Numbered from the stretch's first letter, positions 11,101 to 22,862 are shown. The stretch is DNA of 64,000 nucleotides from Nannobrachium achirus (GCA_963921795.1 OY997657.1:3123316-3187315), one strand, 5' to 3'. Notes: generated from the letters alone by a model not told the origin. Made by a program: numbers and translations.

Positions 11101-11390
11101 TCAAGTGGGAGCACAAAGTTGGTGAGGGGGGTACTAGCTATAGTAGGATGATCAGGCTTGTCGAGGCCAAAGGGTGTACTAGAGTCTTAATAGGCACCAT
11201 TAGGTTGTTCTAGGCCGTTGTCTGCCCTTTAGCTGCTCACACAATTGAGACCAAACACTGTGTACAGGAGCCTTAGTTTGTGTGTACATGACCAATAGTT
11301 TTAAATGGATATTTCTAGTCCATCGCACACCGCTGCCTTGTGCACCCTTGGTTGGTTCGTCTTTGTTTGGGAAGGAGGGACTTTGAGGAT
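11101..11390. other. Spacer at the centre of the inverted repeat
   Basis: About 290 bp of unique sequence separates the two arms. It shows no recognisable gene or repeat. Its short length means the two arms could snap back in single-stranded DNA or in a transcript. Confidence 0.8.
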
Positions 11391-13405
11391 GTACCTCACT
11401 TTGAGAACCGACCATGGACCACTTGATAAGCCCACAGTGTCCCTCTGAGGGTCCCCCGATCTCACTTTGAGAACCGACCATGGACCACTTGATAAGCCCA
11501 CGGTGTCCCTCTGAGGGTCCCTCGACCTCACTTTGAGAACCGACCATGGACCACTTGATAAGCCCACAGTGTCCCTCTGAGGGTCCCCCGACCTCACTTT
11601 GAGAACCGACCATGGACCACTTGATAAGCCCACAGTGTCCCTCTGAGGGTTCATGTAAAACTACTGGTGACTTTGTACACGCCTGTGTACATTTCCCATA
11701 GATTCTATGGGACTTGAACACTTGCTCCTGCCCTTCGTGTACACAATCTGTGCCGTGTCCCCTCAGAGGGACATTGTGGGCCCCCCGACCTCACTTTGAG
11801 AACCGGCCATGGACCACTTGATAAGCCCACAGTGTCCCTCTGAGGGTCCCCCGACCTCACTTTGAGAACCGACCATGGACCACTTGATAAGCCCACAGTG
11901 TCCCTCTGAGGGTTCATGTAAAACTACTGGTGACTTTGTACACGCCTGTGTACATTTCCCATAGATTCTATGGGACTTGAACACTTGCTCCTGCCCTTCG
12001 TGTACACGGTCTGTGCCGTGTCCCCTCAGAGGGACACTGTGGGCCCCCGACCTCACTTTGAGAACCGACCATGGACCACTTGATAAGCCCACAGTGTCCC
12101 TCTGAGGGTCCCCCGACCTCACTTTGAGGACCGACCATGGACCACTTGATAAGCCCACAGTGTCCCTCTGAGGGTCCCCGACCTCACTTTGAGAACCGAC
12201 CATGGACCACTTGATAAGCCCACAGTGTCCCTCTGAGGGTTCATGTAAAACTACTGGTGACTTTGTACACGCCTGTGTACATTTCCCATAGATTCTATGG
12301 GACTTGAACACTTGCTCCTGCCCTTCGTGTACACGGTCTGTGCCGTGTCCCCTCAGAGGGACACTGTGGGCCCCCCGACCTCACTTTGAGAACCGGCCAT
12401 GGACCACTTGATAAGCCCACAGTGTCCCTCTGAGGGTTCATGTAAAACTTAAAACTATTGCCCGTGTACACAGTGGTTAATCGCATGTGCAAGGATCTAC
12501 AGAGCTGGCTGGAGCAGCCTGGTGGAGTCTGGTGCAGTCCTGTCTACCCTGGTCTGGCCTATTCAAGCCAGATCTGGACAGTAATGGCCTGGTGGAGTCA
12601 TCTAACTACCCCCTTTCCCCGGTCTATACTCCTACTCGGCAGGACTGGGCTGGACTTAGGTTTGCTGGACTCTGTTGGGCTCTGGGGGGCTGTATTGGGC
12701 TCTGGTGGGCTGTGCTGTTCTGTGCTGGGCTCTGTTGGGCTATACGAGGCAGTACAGTACTAAAGCCTAGACATGTTCATGTAAAACTATTGGCTGTGTA
12801 CACAAAGTCATGTAAAACTATTGCCCGTATATACAGGGGTTAATTATTATAATTGAATTTAAGGACACAACTGTTCAAGTGTGGAGAGCTACAGAGCTGG
12901 CGAGAGCCTAGTGCAGTGTTCCAGACGGATCCAGCCTCATATACTCCCCTTATAAGTCAGTGGTTCAACTATGGGACCCCTAGAGGGGTCTCCATACTCC
13001 CCTTATAAGTCAGTGGTTCAACTATGGGACCCCTAGAGGGGTCTCCAAATGATCTTGGGTGGTCCCAAATGTTTAGCTTAATGTGAAACATTGTTTTTCC
13101 ACTCAACAGTATACAGAGGCTATCTGCACATTTCTAAAGAGACAATTTAAGAACTTTTTAATACTTTTAAAATGATAAATTAAATATTAGGGGCAGAAAT
13201 TGTGAAAATATCAGATCTACATGCTCACGCCGCCCTGCGTTGTGAGGTGTTGTGAGCATGTAGATCTGCTATTTTCACAAGGCAGTGTTTTACAAAATGT
13301 AACGCCTCAACTCTTTGTCCAAACAGTGAGGCATTGTGAGCTTGAAGATTAGCTATTTTCGCCATCTGTTGGAACCAAGTCAAATAAATGCAAGGCCTAC
13401 AATTC

Positions 13406-13464
<59 letters not shown>

Positions 13465-13511
13465 GGCAATATCCTCAGGGTGTCCAGTCAAAACACCACA
13501 AAACTGACATT

Positions 13512-13622
13512 CAAGGAGTAGTTCACCCCCAAAATGACTTATTTTTTCAATGTATTACTCACGCCATGGAGACTTGAGTTCAATAGAAAAAAAGTCACTT
13601 TGGGGGTGAACTACTCCTTTAA
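13512..13622. mobile_element. Palindromic MITE, family D, right-arm copy
   Basis: Mirror of the element at 8044-8155, carried along by the inverted duplication and not by a separate insertion. Confidence 0.75.
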
Positions 13623-14187
13623 TGAAATGTTTTTCTTCTCTTCACCCACACCAAATGATCACCACTCTGTTTTGTTACACACGTGTGGTTCTAAAGATGA
13701 AAGAAAAATGCAGGGCATTCACAATCCGGCTAATTAAACAACAAACAAATTGGAATTATCAGAAATATTAGTTAGTCGCACGCATACTGTACCAACAAAA
13801 CACAGTAAGTCCAAATGGAAAACAAATACACTTGCACTGATCTGAAACATTCTCTCCCAGTGAACTTGACTGACCAGGGAACAAAGGCAGACTGGTGCCA
13901 CTCATCAAGCAGAAGCCATTGATCAAAAGAAGGCACTAATTGACCACACCTGGCTTGGTGGCCTGAGTGGTGTAGTATAGTGTGTTGACAGCAAGGCTTA
14001 TGCAGGCCAACCTACTCTGTCCCTGGCATGTGCGAGGTGCTTGTAGATCTGTGAGGTGCTTGTAGATCTGCTGTATTGGGTTTTTTAACTAGTTTGAAGT
14101 GTTGGTGCCGTGCTGTGACAGCTTGAAGCAGGGATGGCTCCCCACAAACCCAATTGTGATGAAAAATATTTATGAAATAAATAAATG

Positions 14188-14311
<124 letters not shown>

Positions 14312-14498
14312 CAACTGACTTTTATGTAAACCATACTATATGGACAGTTTGTTCTGCATGTCACTATGCTGGAAAGTGTCCTAATCGGGAGATAAGCCCT
14401 GGGGGTCCCTGGAGGGGTGGAGGTTGTGGATTGGCAGGCAAGGAGTGTGTGTGCAAAGTTTGGCATTGAGTGATATGCTGGCTGTGTACACATGTTCA

Positions 14499-14675
14499 CA
14501 GCGGCGTCAGTTCAGGAAAGGCTAAGGTATGGCAACATGACTGGTGTCTTGCAAGACACCAATCATGTTGCCATACCTTAGCAACAGGCACGATGAAAAG
14601 TACATTTAATTATTTCCCCCCTGTAGCCAAGGTATGGCAGCTGCCATAGCTTGCCATACCCAATTGACGCCCCTG
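14499..14675. mobile_element. Complete short hAT MITE with 8-bp duplication
   Basis: It starts CAGCGGCGTCAGTTCAG and ends CCCAATTGACGCCCCTG, and is flanked on both sides by CATGTTCA (14491-14498 and 14676-14683). Inside is a palindrome with arms TAAGGTATGGCAACATGA. A longer relative is at 33348-33759. The copy at the outer edge of the left arm is truncated. Confidence 0.92.
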
Positions 14676-14683
14676 CATGTTCA

Positions 14684-16200
14684 CCTCCAGTAGGTTGGGA
14701 AAGTAGCCTGCCACCCTGTGGAAATAGGCTTGAACTGCAAGATAGGACCCTAAAACAAATAAAATGGAATAAAAAAGCATCCGTAAGACGGATGGGCGAA
14801 CAAGCGGTGTCCATACGTAGATGGGGTCCCAGAGGACATGTAGAGCCCACCCCCTTATTTTCACGCCCCCAGGGAACACACAGCGGGGTTTGGAAATTTG
14901 TCGTGTACACCAGCCCTAGGACCTCGGCTTCGTGGACCGATTTAACGATAGGGGTAATAATAATGTGAAATAATAATAATGCAGTAATATAAATGATAAG
15001 ACAAAATTAAAATGAGATATTCACTGGAAAACAGTTTTTCCCCAAATCTCAAAAAATATGAGGTTTGAACGAAATGTATAGCTCAAAAACAAAAGACAAT
15101 TGACATGTGGGTGGGACAACTAAGTGTGCTCATAAAAAAAGCACTGCTCACTTCACATTTGGTGTGTTTTTTTCTTGTCCTAAGGACCCCCACATGTATA
15201 TAGGCCTATATTATGTTTGACCACGGACCACGACCTCTGAAAATATTTAGTGCCATGGGCTCCCCAGGTACTCAAACACTATTTTTCAACCTTGTGTTGA
15301 TTTCAGGTTGCCATGACCACCCAATTATTATTACTCGGAGGACAGTCTAGAGTGGGACTCCATATTTGGGCAAGAATGATATCATCTATCTATAAATTAG
15401 CCAAATCAGAGTGTCTGTGTGTGTTCACGGGCCACAGGATATGAGCCAATCAGAGAGGGGCAAAGGGTGACGTCATACTATCGAGGGCCTCGAAGCCCGT
15501 AGCGAATCAGATGGGCATAAACGGGCATGTGTCCATTAAGCATGAGGATTGGAGGTCTGGTGAGGTTCACATGACATTTCGGCCAATATAAATGGGCCAA
15601 TCTCCATGATTGGTCAAGTTTCAAGTGACATCATAATAATATCTTAATATATAACTGGGCATTGTGGGCAGAGCGGGCACAAACATCTTTTAGTATATAA
15701 TATATATATATACAGTATGTCTGATAGTGTGAGATATGAGGGTGGACGTCTAGAAAGTGTACGCACAGTGTGCGGAGAGAACCCTGCAAGCCAAATGATG
15801 TCATGATGACGTTATGATAACGTCCTCCGGTGACTCCGGTGACTTTCAGAACTCAGTCAGATCACAGCCCATATGGGGATGATCTTGACGTCATTACCAG
15901 GACGTCATAATGGACTTATGGATTATTGTTTTTGTTGGTAATGTTAGTTGAAATATGAGCATGTAAGGTTATATTCTGGGACATATCTGACTAGTTATGA
16001 TTTTATCTGGTCTCGATCGGACCCTCTCTGATTAATCCAGGACGTCCGTTTTGGTGGGCAGGATTTATGTTGGTTGAAAGCAGGTGATATTCTAGGCCAG
16101 ATCTGACTAGTCATGGTTTGACTTGATCTGGCCCCAATAGAGACGTCACTGATTGGTCCAGGTCCTGACCGTGCTTGCTGGGAAGGCATACAGAGAAGCG
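14684..16200. other. Intergenic, mostly unassigned repeat-like sequence
   Basis: Contains a family C-like end (near 15145-15170, CACTGCTCACTTCACATTTG), a segment with CTCCATATTTGGGCAAGA that recurs near 17090, and a short TA run at 15700-15712. No gene recognised. Confidence 0.5.
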
Positions 16201-16292
16201 ATTTAGTGTCCCAGTCCGGGCAGGGAGCTGCAGGGAAGGTCGAGCCTGCGTTGTAAGAGAGCGTCTTCTCGCGTGACACAGGAACGGAAGCG

Positions 16293-16553
16293 ATGCCGAC
16301 GGTGCGAGGGGAGCTGACATACAGGGACGGTTCGACGAAGAGGACCGACGTCAGAACCGAAGACAACCTAACCTCAACGACGGCGGCGATCAAGCGACTG
16401 AGAGCAGAGGTTTCGTCTCTGCTCACCGAGCTGCTGCAGTCTGAGAAACAAGCGGGAGGAGGCGTGGCGGACCGTTGCAGAGCGTTGCAGACAGAGGGCG
16501 CTGCAGACCACACCGACGAAGAGGAGGATGAGAGTAACGAAGAGACAATATGA
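16293..16553 (+). CDS. gon7: Probable KEOPS/EKC complex subunit GON7
   Basis: This 86-residue frame starts in a good context and has the layout of GON7: a short N-terminal strand region, an amphipathic stretch (AIKRLRAEVSSLLTELLQ, about residues 32-49) and an acidic tail (DEEEDESNEE). GON7 is a small, largely disordered subunit that binds LAGE3/OSGEP in the KEOPS complex, which makes t6A on tRNAs that read ANN codons. The human protein is 100 residues from a two-exon gene; here there is no intron. Local GC content rises across the frame compared with both flanks, and a polyadenylation signal follows. The family is poorly conserved, so this is a best match by pattern, not a certain call. Confidence 0.55.
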   Translation: MPTVRGELTYRDGSTKRTDVRTEDNLTSTTAAIKRLRAEVSSLLTELLQSEKQAGGGVADRCRALQTEGAADHTDEEEDESNEETI

Positions 16554-16634
16554 ATATAGAAAGGTCAGATGATGAGGACAACTAGACAAGAACTATGGTC
16601 TGGTTGTTTATTAGTGGTGGGTCAACCAACCACT

Positions 16635-16640
16635 AATAAA
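16635..16640 (+). promoter_or_regulatory. Candidate polyadenylation signal AATAAA for gon7
   Basis: A canonical AATAAA lies 82 bp past the stop codon. It overlaps a short palindrome (TTAGTGGTGGGT... ACCCACCACTAA-like pairing around 16612-16640). Confidence 0.45.
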
Positions 16641-16644
16641 CCAG

Positions 16645-17140
16645 TAAGACTCCCTAATCGGGAGATAAGCGCCCGTCAGGTCGCAGCGTGATTTAAAAAA
16701 ATGTGTTTGAAGAAATCAGCCTGATGGTGGCGCTATATGGGACAGATCCATGTTGATGAGATGAGTGTAGACATACTGTGTACCGATTTGCGTGATTTTA
16801 GGGCAAAATGTGTAGGAGCAGTGTCCAAAAATGTGTTTTAAAAAATCGACCTGAAGGTGGCGCTAAATGGGACAGATCCACGTTGATGACGGGCTTAAAC
16901 AAAGAAGGACACCGACACGCATACCCAGCCGATCGCAGGACTTGTGCGCTCTGCTGGCGCAGGTAATTACTTGGGGTTCTACGTGCGTTGGCCTACAGCC
17001 TACCTGATACCTCGTGTGTGTTATGTTTGATACCATGCTTTTGTCCCATTGCTTACACAATACTATGGGGGGCAGTCTGCAGCTGTTTGGAACTCCATAT
17101 TTGGGCAAGACTGACATCACGTCTGATGATGCATGATTCA
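16645..17140. repeat. Dispersed repeat with about 130-bp tandem units
   Basis: It opens with AGACTCCCTAATCGGGAGAT, the head of element F seen at 30646 and 49497. It then holds two units with GGTGGCGCTAAATGGGACAG and TTTTAGGGCAAAATGTGTAG. The same unit recurs twice near 29428-29640. Function and class unknown. Confidence 0.6.
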
Positions 17141-17387
17141 ATGCAGCTCGGCCTTAAGAGCTGACCGCACTGCGAAGGCTGCAGTGCAAGGCCTGACCCC
17201 TTCGTGTGTAGTTACTAGACTCTATATCCGGTGCTACACCAAACACAATACTTACAGAAGACAAGTATATATAACATAAACATACGTGTATCCCATTAAC
17301 CCATAATTTCCTTTGCATTAGCTTGCAGATTAGTGCGCTAGCTGACACAAATAGCTAAAGCTCTCCGAAGGGAAAACAAAGCAAACG

Positions 17388-18698
17388 ATGAGTGTGGACA
17401 ATCAGCCTGGCACCACAGGGGTCGCCCCGGCGCCTGGCACCACAGGGGTCGCCCCGGCCACCTCTCCGACGTCCAGCAATTGTATTGCAAACGACGGCAC
17501 GGCAGCCGAGGTCAGCAGCAGCCCTACGCTCACCACGAAGGCTTCGGCCTCACCTGTGACGCTGACCCCATCAACAGACGCCTCTGTGTCCCACGCTGCG
17601 CCGTTGACCTCACCCATTACAGTGACCCCGCTGACAGACCTGTCTTTACGCGACGGCGGGTCAACCTCGCCTGCCGCCATAGCGACCCTACCGGCAGACG
17701 CGGCGGCGTCCGATGTCACAACAACAACATCGCCCGCCCCGGCGACATCCCCGTCGCCCTCCCCGTCGCCGTCGGACATGTCCGTATCCGATGACACCTC
17801 CTCGATCACCGCCGCCGCCACCACGGCGGCCTCTCCGACAGACGTGATATCTGCCTGCTCCACTGCTCCGTCAGCAGCCTCGCCCGCCATAGCGACCCCG
17901 TCGGAAGACGCATCTGTCTCAGGTGGCCCGGTGGATACGGACGTGTCCGCTATGGATGCGGACGTTTCCGCTATGGATGCGGACGTGTCCGCTATGGATA
18001 CGGACGTGTCCGCTATGGATGCGGACGTGTCCGCTATGGATACGGACGTGTCCGCTATGGATACGGACGTGTCCGCTATGGCAGGCGAGCCAGCCTCACC
18101 CACCGCAACGACCCCATCGTCAAGTACACCCGTAGCTGCAGCGACCCCGCCAACAGACCCATCTGTGCCCAGCACGTCGACCTCGCCCGTGGCAGCAGTG
18201 GCCCTGTCTGCAGACACATCCGTGTCCAGCGTTCCGGCCTCCCCCGTCGCGGCAGCCCCGTCCGATGACGATGACGACGGCGACGACAGCTTTTTATCTC
18301 CGGATACCGGCGACGACGCAACGAGGCCGCCCGCGGCCACCGTGGCGCCCCTGGCGGCCCTGGCGATGCAGCTGGAGGACTACACGCCCACCATCCCCGA
18401 CGCGGTGACGGCCTACTACCTGAGCCGGGCCGGCTTCGAGGCGTCCGACGCCAGGATCGTGCGGCTCATCTCCCTGGCCTCGCAGAAGTTCATCGCGGAC
18501 GTGGCCAGCGACGCGCTGCAGCACTGCAAGATGAAGGGTGGCGCGGGTGGCGGCGCCGTGGCCCTGGGCGGTGGCGGCGGCGGCGGCGGCTCCAGGACCA
18601 GGGCCAAGGACAAGAAGTTCACCCTGACCATGGAGGACCTCAGCCCCGCCCTGGCCGAGTACGGCGTCAACGTGAAGAAACCGTTTTACTTCACGTAG
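17388..18698 (+). CDS. taf10: TAF10, TFIID/SAGA subunit with giant N-terminal extension
   Basis: Residues 327-436 are a clear TAF10 histone-fold domain: [49 protein letters not shown] and the C-terminal FYFT all match the vertebrate protein. TAF10 pairs with TAF3 or TAF8 in TFIID and with SUPT7L in SAGA and supports RNA polymerase II initiation. The human protein is 218 residues; this one is 436. The extra length is a Ser/Thr/Pro/Ala-rich N-terminus of about 325 residues with degenerate PxxDxSVS repeats and a block of seven-residue repeats (DVSAMDA/T). A glycine run (about residues 65-75 of the fold segment) enlarges the loop usually found there. The gene has five exons in mammals but is one exon here. 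If translation began at an internal ATG (18366) it would make only the fold; the upstream frame stays open throughout, favouring the long form. Confidence 0.94.
   Translation: MSVDNQPGTTGVAPAPGTTGVAPATSPTSSNCIANDGTAAEVSSSPTLTTKASASPVTLTPSTDASVSHAAPLTSPITVTPLTDLSLRDGGSTSPAAIATLPADAAASDVTTTTSPAPATSPSPSPSPSDMSVSDDTSSITAAATTAASPTDVISACSTAPSAASPAIATPSEDASVSGGPVDTDVSAMDADVSAMDADVSAMDTDVSAMDADVSAMDTDVSAMDTDVSAMAGEPASPTATTPSSSTPVAAATPPTDPSVPSTSTSPVAAVALSADTSVSSVPASPVAAAPSDDDDDGDDSFLSPDTGDDATRPPAATVAPLAALAMQLEDYTPTIPDAVTAYYLSRAGFEASDARIVRLISLASQKFIADVASDALQHCKMKGGAGGGAVALGGGGGGGGSRTRAKDKKFTLTMEDLSPALAEYGVNVKKPFYFT
17935..18080 (+). repeat. 21-bp coding minisatellite in taf10
   Basis: Seven units of GACGTGTCCGCTATGGATGC type encode DVSAMDA or DVSAMDT. 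The period of 21 keeps the frame, so unit number can vary without breaking the protein. Confidence 0.95.
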
Positions 18699-18862
18699 AA
18701 CAGTGACAGTGATCAGACTTTTACATTTCAAGGTCTCCCCTTACTCTGACAGTGTACAAATGGTGACGGGTCCATTTGGTTCCATTTGTATGCTGCTAGA
18801 TATTACAGACTTGTGTGGGTCAATTTAGACCCCAATTTAGAATCCCGCAGTGGAATCCAAAA

Positions 18863-19458
18863 TAGGGGTGTAACGATATATTTTAATAGCGATTCGATAC
18901 ATATCACGATACATGGTTGACGATACGATACATGGACGATATTGGTTCATTCATGGAGATTTGATACGATTCGATTCAATGATTTAACATCGATATAGTA
19001 ATAACTATTTAGCAAAGAAATTAAATCTGTGTGAAAGGTGTGGATAGTGCATGTTTTTAAGGGAAACATGTATTATTATGGATATAAATTAGTAAACACT
19101 GTGATTATTTGCCAAATATCTGGACATTGTATTTGACAAACCTGCACCTTGACATGAACCCAGAGATTAAACACATTTATCAATAGACCAGTGGTAGCTA
19201 AAGCGAATGGAAAAGTAATTAAACCCCTCTTTTTAATTTTTTCTTCGTAAAAATGCAAAACACAATGCACAAGTAGGTAGTATCGATACACATACAATGC
19301 ACAAGTAGGTAGTATCGATACAATCGATTCTTTGCACTGCCGATTCGATGCGATACAAAATCAAACCATACGATTCGATTTTAGCTGTTTTCATTTCGAT
19401 ATACTTTTTTAAGTTAAAAACTATATTTCTATGCAGTTACTATATCGTTACACCCCTA
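18863..19458. mobile_element. hAT-type MITE with 8-bp duplication
   Basis: Ends TAGGGGTGTAACGATATA and TATATCGTTACACCCCTA are inverted, and ATCCAAAA flanks both sides (18855-18862, 19459-19466). The interior is rich in CGATAC/GTATCG motifs. It begins 164 bp after the taf10 stop codon. Confidence 0.92.
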
Positions 19459-19466
19459 ATCCAAAA

Positions 19467-20011
19467 TAAAAGCCTCTTCCGAGGCTAGAGAACCAGAACT
19501 TCCCAGAACCTAAACCTATTTCTTTGGTTCTGGTTTTGTTTCCATGGCGTACGGCCCGGTTTCAGACTTCATTCTAGGTCCTGCTCTTGAGGTAGTTCTA
19601 AACATGGGCGGGGCCAGCAGCGCTACTGCTGCTCTCCACTCTGGACCTTCCCGGTTGGGTGTGGTCGTATGGAAACCTATTAAAAGCAGAACTTGGTCCC
19701 AGAACTTCCCGGGTTCTTGAATGTTCTTGGTTCTGGAAAGTTCTAGTTCTGGTTTGGCCCTGTAATGGAAAATGGGGCTATAGAGACGTCTTCTATGAAG
19801 AAACTCATTACTCATTACTTCACACAGTTGTCTTTCCAGAAGAAGAAACCCCTATTATATACATTGTTAAATAATTTCCACAAATTTGTAAACATAACTA
19901 GAAAGATGCAACTTCAAATTGCGAGTGTGGTTACTGACGTTTGCTGACTAGATTCTACAGTAAGGTAACTGTCATGTGAAGCTCCACCAATTGATTCTCT
20001 ATTGATTCCAG
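19467..20011. repeat. Intergenic with dispersed repeat G, left part
   Basis: About 19890-20010 (AACTAGAAAGATGCAACTTC, AACTGTCATGTGAAGCTCCA) recurs at 40840-40915 and resumes at 20961 after a LINE fragment, which therefore inserted into it. The part at 19490-19800 shows no gene. Confidence 0.55.
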
Positions 20012-20958
20012 ATAGATAGATAGATAGATAGATACCTTTATTATCCCAAGGGGGAAATTCAATTGTCCAGTTGTAGCATAGCAGTATACAGTATTTACAA
20101 AGTTACAGAGAAGTAAGAAAAAAAGATAGATAAGAGGAAACTAGACCAGGTCAACCTGGTTGTGCCAGACCCCGGTTCTGCCAACCCTCTGGGCCTATAA
20201 ATTTAATGGTACATTTATAGGCTGCCAACCCCCTGTCTGTCATCATCATTTATGACATCATGCCTTTTGTAGGCATGTCATCATCATGTCATCATCATAT
20301 ATACCCTTTATATAGAAAAGGGACAGACCGACATTTGCTTATGTAGGCCTACCCATTTCATGGGTCTGGCAAAAAGAGCAGTACAGTACCAATAAAGAGA
20401 AGGTGCATCAATAGAGGGGGCGAATAATATATAAGTATATATACATAAAGTGTCTTACAAAAAGAGACTGTAACAGTCAATGCTAGTTAGTGCAACAAGT
20501 ATCTCACCGACATTGTTAAACAAAGCAGAATACTCAGAAACTACCAACACAACCTAATAGTGCAAAGTCAAGAATCAGTGCGAAAAAAACAAACAAAAAA
20601 AGCAGCTCAGAGAAGAAGAAAAACTAGGGTTGCGTGTCACCGCAAGACGCACATGAGCACTCTCCCTGGAAGGTCCTTAGGGGTCAAAGTCAATACAGCA
20701 ATAGTTCCGTCAGTCTAGGTTAGGAAGGAAGTCGTTTTCAATCGTCCGTTATGTGTCTCGTTGTACAGCTTAAGGGCGGCCGGTACAAAAAGTTTTCCAA
20801 GTCTCTCACATCTCCGTCCTGGGTAGGCAAAGCGGTCGTTTCCTCTCTTACTCCAGTAACTGGTGATCTCCAGATGGAGGGGGTGAGAGGAGTTCTCCAA
20901 AATGGAATCTAGCTTCCTCGCTGTACGCACCCTGGTTACTTCCTCCACCCCCTGTAGA
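20012..20958 (-). mobile_element. LINE 3' fragment (L2/Rex1-like)
   Basis: On the minus strand the end of an ORF2-like frame (20715-20948) contains SHPLHLEITSYW, PGRRCERLGKLFVPAALKLY, typical of the C-terminus of fish Jockey-superfamily LINEs. About 700 bp of 3' UTR follows and ends in AATAAAGG plus (TATC)n (20012-20032 on the plus strand as GATA repeats). It is 5'-truncated, as usual for LINE insertions, and TTGATTCC-like sequence lies on both sides. Confidence 0.75.
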
Positions 20959-21769
20959 TTCCCATAACCATTGATTCCCTATTGATTCCCACTCCCATTG
21001 ATTCCCTATTGATTCCCTATCCCTGCCATTTCCAATGGCACCGGAGAAGTTACTTACCCTAGTAAGATAAAGTTTCCCCAGGACTATAATGTGTTGCCCT
21101 GTTGGGCAACCACACTAATGATTTTCACAAATGTAACCGTAATAATAACTAGACTAGAAAGGTGCAATTCTGGTAAATTGCAAGTGTGGTTGCACTGGCG
21201 CGAGTCGCAAGGAATCCGCTGGGAACTGATTTCCCGTCTTACCATTTCTGTTACATATTGTGACGTCACTCCTGTCTGATTGGACATTATATTGTCCAAT
21301 CAGAGATCAGAAAGAAGTTAACCAATGATATATTGTGTTGTCAAGCAAAGCGTGACCAATCGTGTCTAACTGGACGTTACATTGGACATTAGAATGTCCT
21401 CTGTATTAAGCCTACCAGGATAACGTTTCTGGTGCTCCTAAATTCTATAAAGTTGGTGCACTGGTGCCACCAAGTAAAAAAAGGTAATTTTGAATGAATT
21501 CTATCAAATATCAAAAGAATAGAATAATGACAATAATCAAGTTGCAGCCTCAATATGGTGGAATCATGATGACGTCATCAGGATGACAAGACACACTCGC
21601 CAAGACACGTTTAAAAAAGAGTCTCAGGCAGTAAACCTGATGGGATTCTGACAAAAGCTCCCTAAGATATTTTTCAACAATATCCGCATCCATCCATACC
21701 TCAAGTCAAGCTGAAATTAAGCCACTCCTTTGGAATTGGGACAGGGCATCAACCTCGACAAGGCTCTCT
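20959..21769. repeat. Repeat G right part and galactosyltransferase upstream region
   Basis: 20960-21100 matches 41020-41250 (CCCATTGATTCCCTA, CTATCCCTGCCATTTCCAA, CTATAATGTGTT). From about 21300 to the start codon nothing is recognised; there is no clear TATA box close to the gene. Confidence 0.5.
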
Positions 21770-22732
21770 ATGCGGTGCAGAAAACCACAGCACTATAAGC
21801 TCGCCACTTTACTCCTGTGTGTCCTCTGGCTCGTGGCCTATTTGGCCCACGCCATCCCCGAGGCAAGGGCGGTGCACCAATCAGGTGACCCGCTGACCCC
21901 CGGGGCGCCGCGCCCTTACACCGCCTACCCGTACATCATCGACGAGACGGACAAATGTCCCGGGGGAAAGGAAGCGCCGTTCCTGGTGCAGCTGATAGCC
22001 GTCGAGGCTCATCAAGTCGATCGCCGCGACGCCATCAGACGGTCGTGGGGCAACGAGAGCCTGGAGCTCCTCCCTCCGGGCAGGCGGGCGGTGGTCCGGC
22101 TGTTCCTGCTGGGGCGGGCGAAGGCGGGCGAGCAGCAGCAGGAGGCCCTGGAGTCAGAGAGCCGGAGACACCGCGATATCATCCAGCAGGACTTCCAGGA
22201 CAGCTACAACAACCTCACCCTGAAGACCCTGATGGGCCTGGGCTGGGTGGCCACTCGCTGCCCGCGGGCCAGCTTCGTCCTGAAGGCAGACAGCGACGTG
22301 TTCATTAACACCAAGTACCTCGTCGACAAGCTGCTCAGACTGAAGCCCGGGGTGGAGAACTACGTCACGGGCGCAATCTACCGGGGCAACATCCCCCAGC
22401 GAAACAAGAACAGCAAGTGGTACGTGACCGAGGAGGAGTACCCGGGCCACACGTACCCCGTCCATCCCCTGGGGAGCAGTTACGTGTTATCCGGAGACCT
22501 GGCGGCGAGGGTCTACAACGCCTCTCTGGGCGTTCCCAGCTTCAGGTTCGAGGACGTGCACGTGGGCATGCGCCTGGCCCATCTGGGCGTGGAGCCCACG
22601 CCGTCAGACGGGTTCAACGCGGTTCCAGTGCCCTGGTCGTACGACAGGTACAGTCGCCTGGTCTCCTCCCACATGCTGTCTCCCAACGACATACTGGAGT
22701 ACTGGACCCGCCTGCAGCAGGCTCCTGCCTGA
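21770..22732 (+). CDS. Beta-1,3-galactosyltransferase, GT31 family
   Basis: A 320-residue type II Golgi membrane protein. A single hydrophobic segment (about residues 11-28) follows a short basic N-terminus. The GT31 motifs come in order: IRRSWG (89-94), LFLLG (111-115), HRDIIQQDFQDSYNNLTLKT (134-153), the metal-binding DxD as DSD (174-176) within KADSDVFIN, the YVLSGDLA motif (238-245) and EDVHVG (261-266). Such enzymes transfer galactose from UDP-galactose in beta-1,3 linkage to GlcNAc- or GalNAc-ended glycans. It is closest in pattern to B3GALT1/2/5-type proteins, whose coding regions are normally a single exon, so the lack of introns is expected here. Potential N-glycosylation sites lie at NES (95), NLT (148) and NAS (250). 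The usual DDD is DSD and the usual YC.G before YVLS lacks cysteine, so the acceptor cannot be predicted. Confidence 0.92.
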   Translation: MRCRKPQHYKLATLLLCVLWLVAYLAHAIPEARAVHQSGDPLTPGAPRPYTAYPYIIDETDKCPGGKEAPFLVQLIAVEAHQVDRRDAIRRSWGNESLELLPPGRRAVVRLFLLGRAKAGEQQQEALESESRRHRDIIQQDFQDSYNNLTLKTLMGLGWVATRCPRASFVLKADSDVFINTKYLVDKLLRLKPGVENYVTGAIYRGNIPQRNKNSKWYVTEEEYPGHTYPVHPLGSSYVLSGDLAARVYNASLGVPSFRFEDVHVGMRLAHLGVEPTPSDGFNAVPVPWSYDRYSRLVSSHMLSPNDILEYWTRLQQAPA

Positions 22733-22751
22733 TCAAAACCAGTGCTTTTAT

Positions 22752-22757
22752 ATTAAA
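22752..22757 (+). promoter_or_regulatory. Candidate polyadenylation signal ATTAAA
   Basis: A common variant hexamer 20 bp past the galactosyltransferase stop codon, followed by T-rich sequence. Confidence 0.4.
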
Positions 22758-22862
22758 GATGGGGTGCCTTGATTTTTTTTCCTCCCTAAAACATGATATA
22801 CTAGGAAGTTTTCTTTTTTTTTTTCCAAAAGAGTGTACAGAATGTAAAGATTACATACATTA

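Noticed and set aside
10160-12311. Frames of up to 182 codons with 22-residue repeats (KSHRIYGKC, EGHCGLIKWSMV)
   Set aside because: They follow the 66-bp array in both arms, change frame at unit borders, and show no start context or domain. Treated as repeat artefacts.
17402-18340. 312-codon minus-strand frame opposite taf10
   Set aside because: Mirror of the Ser/Thr/Ala-rich repeats; no histone fold or other domain.
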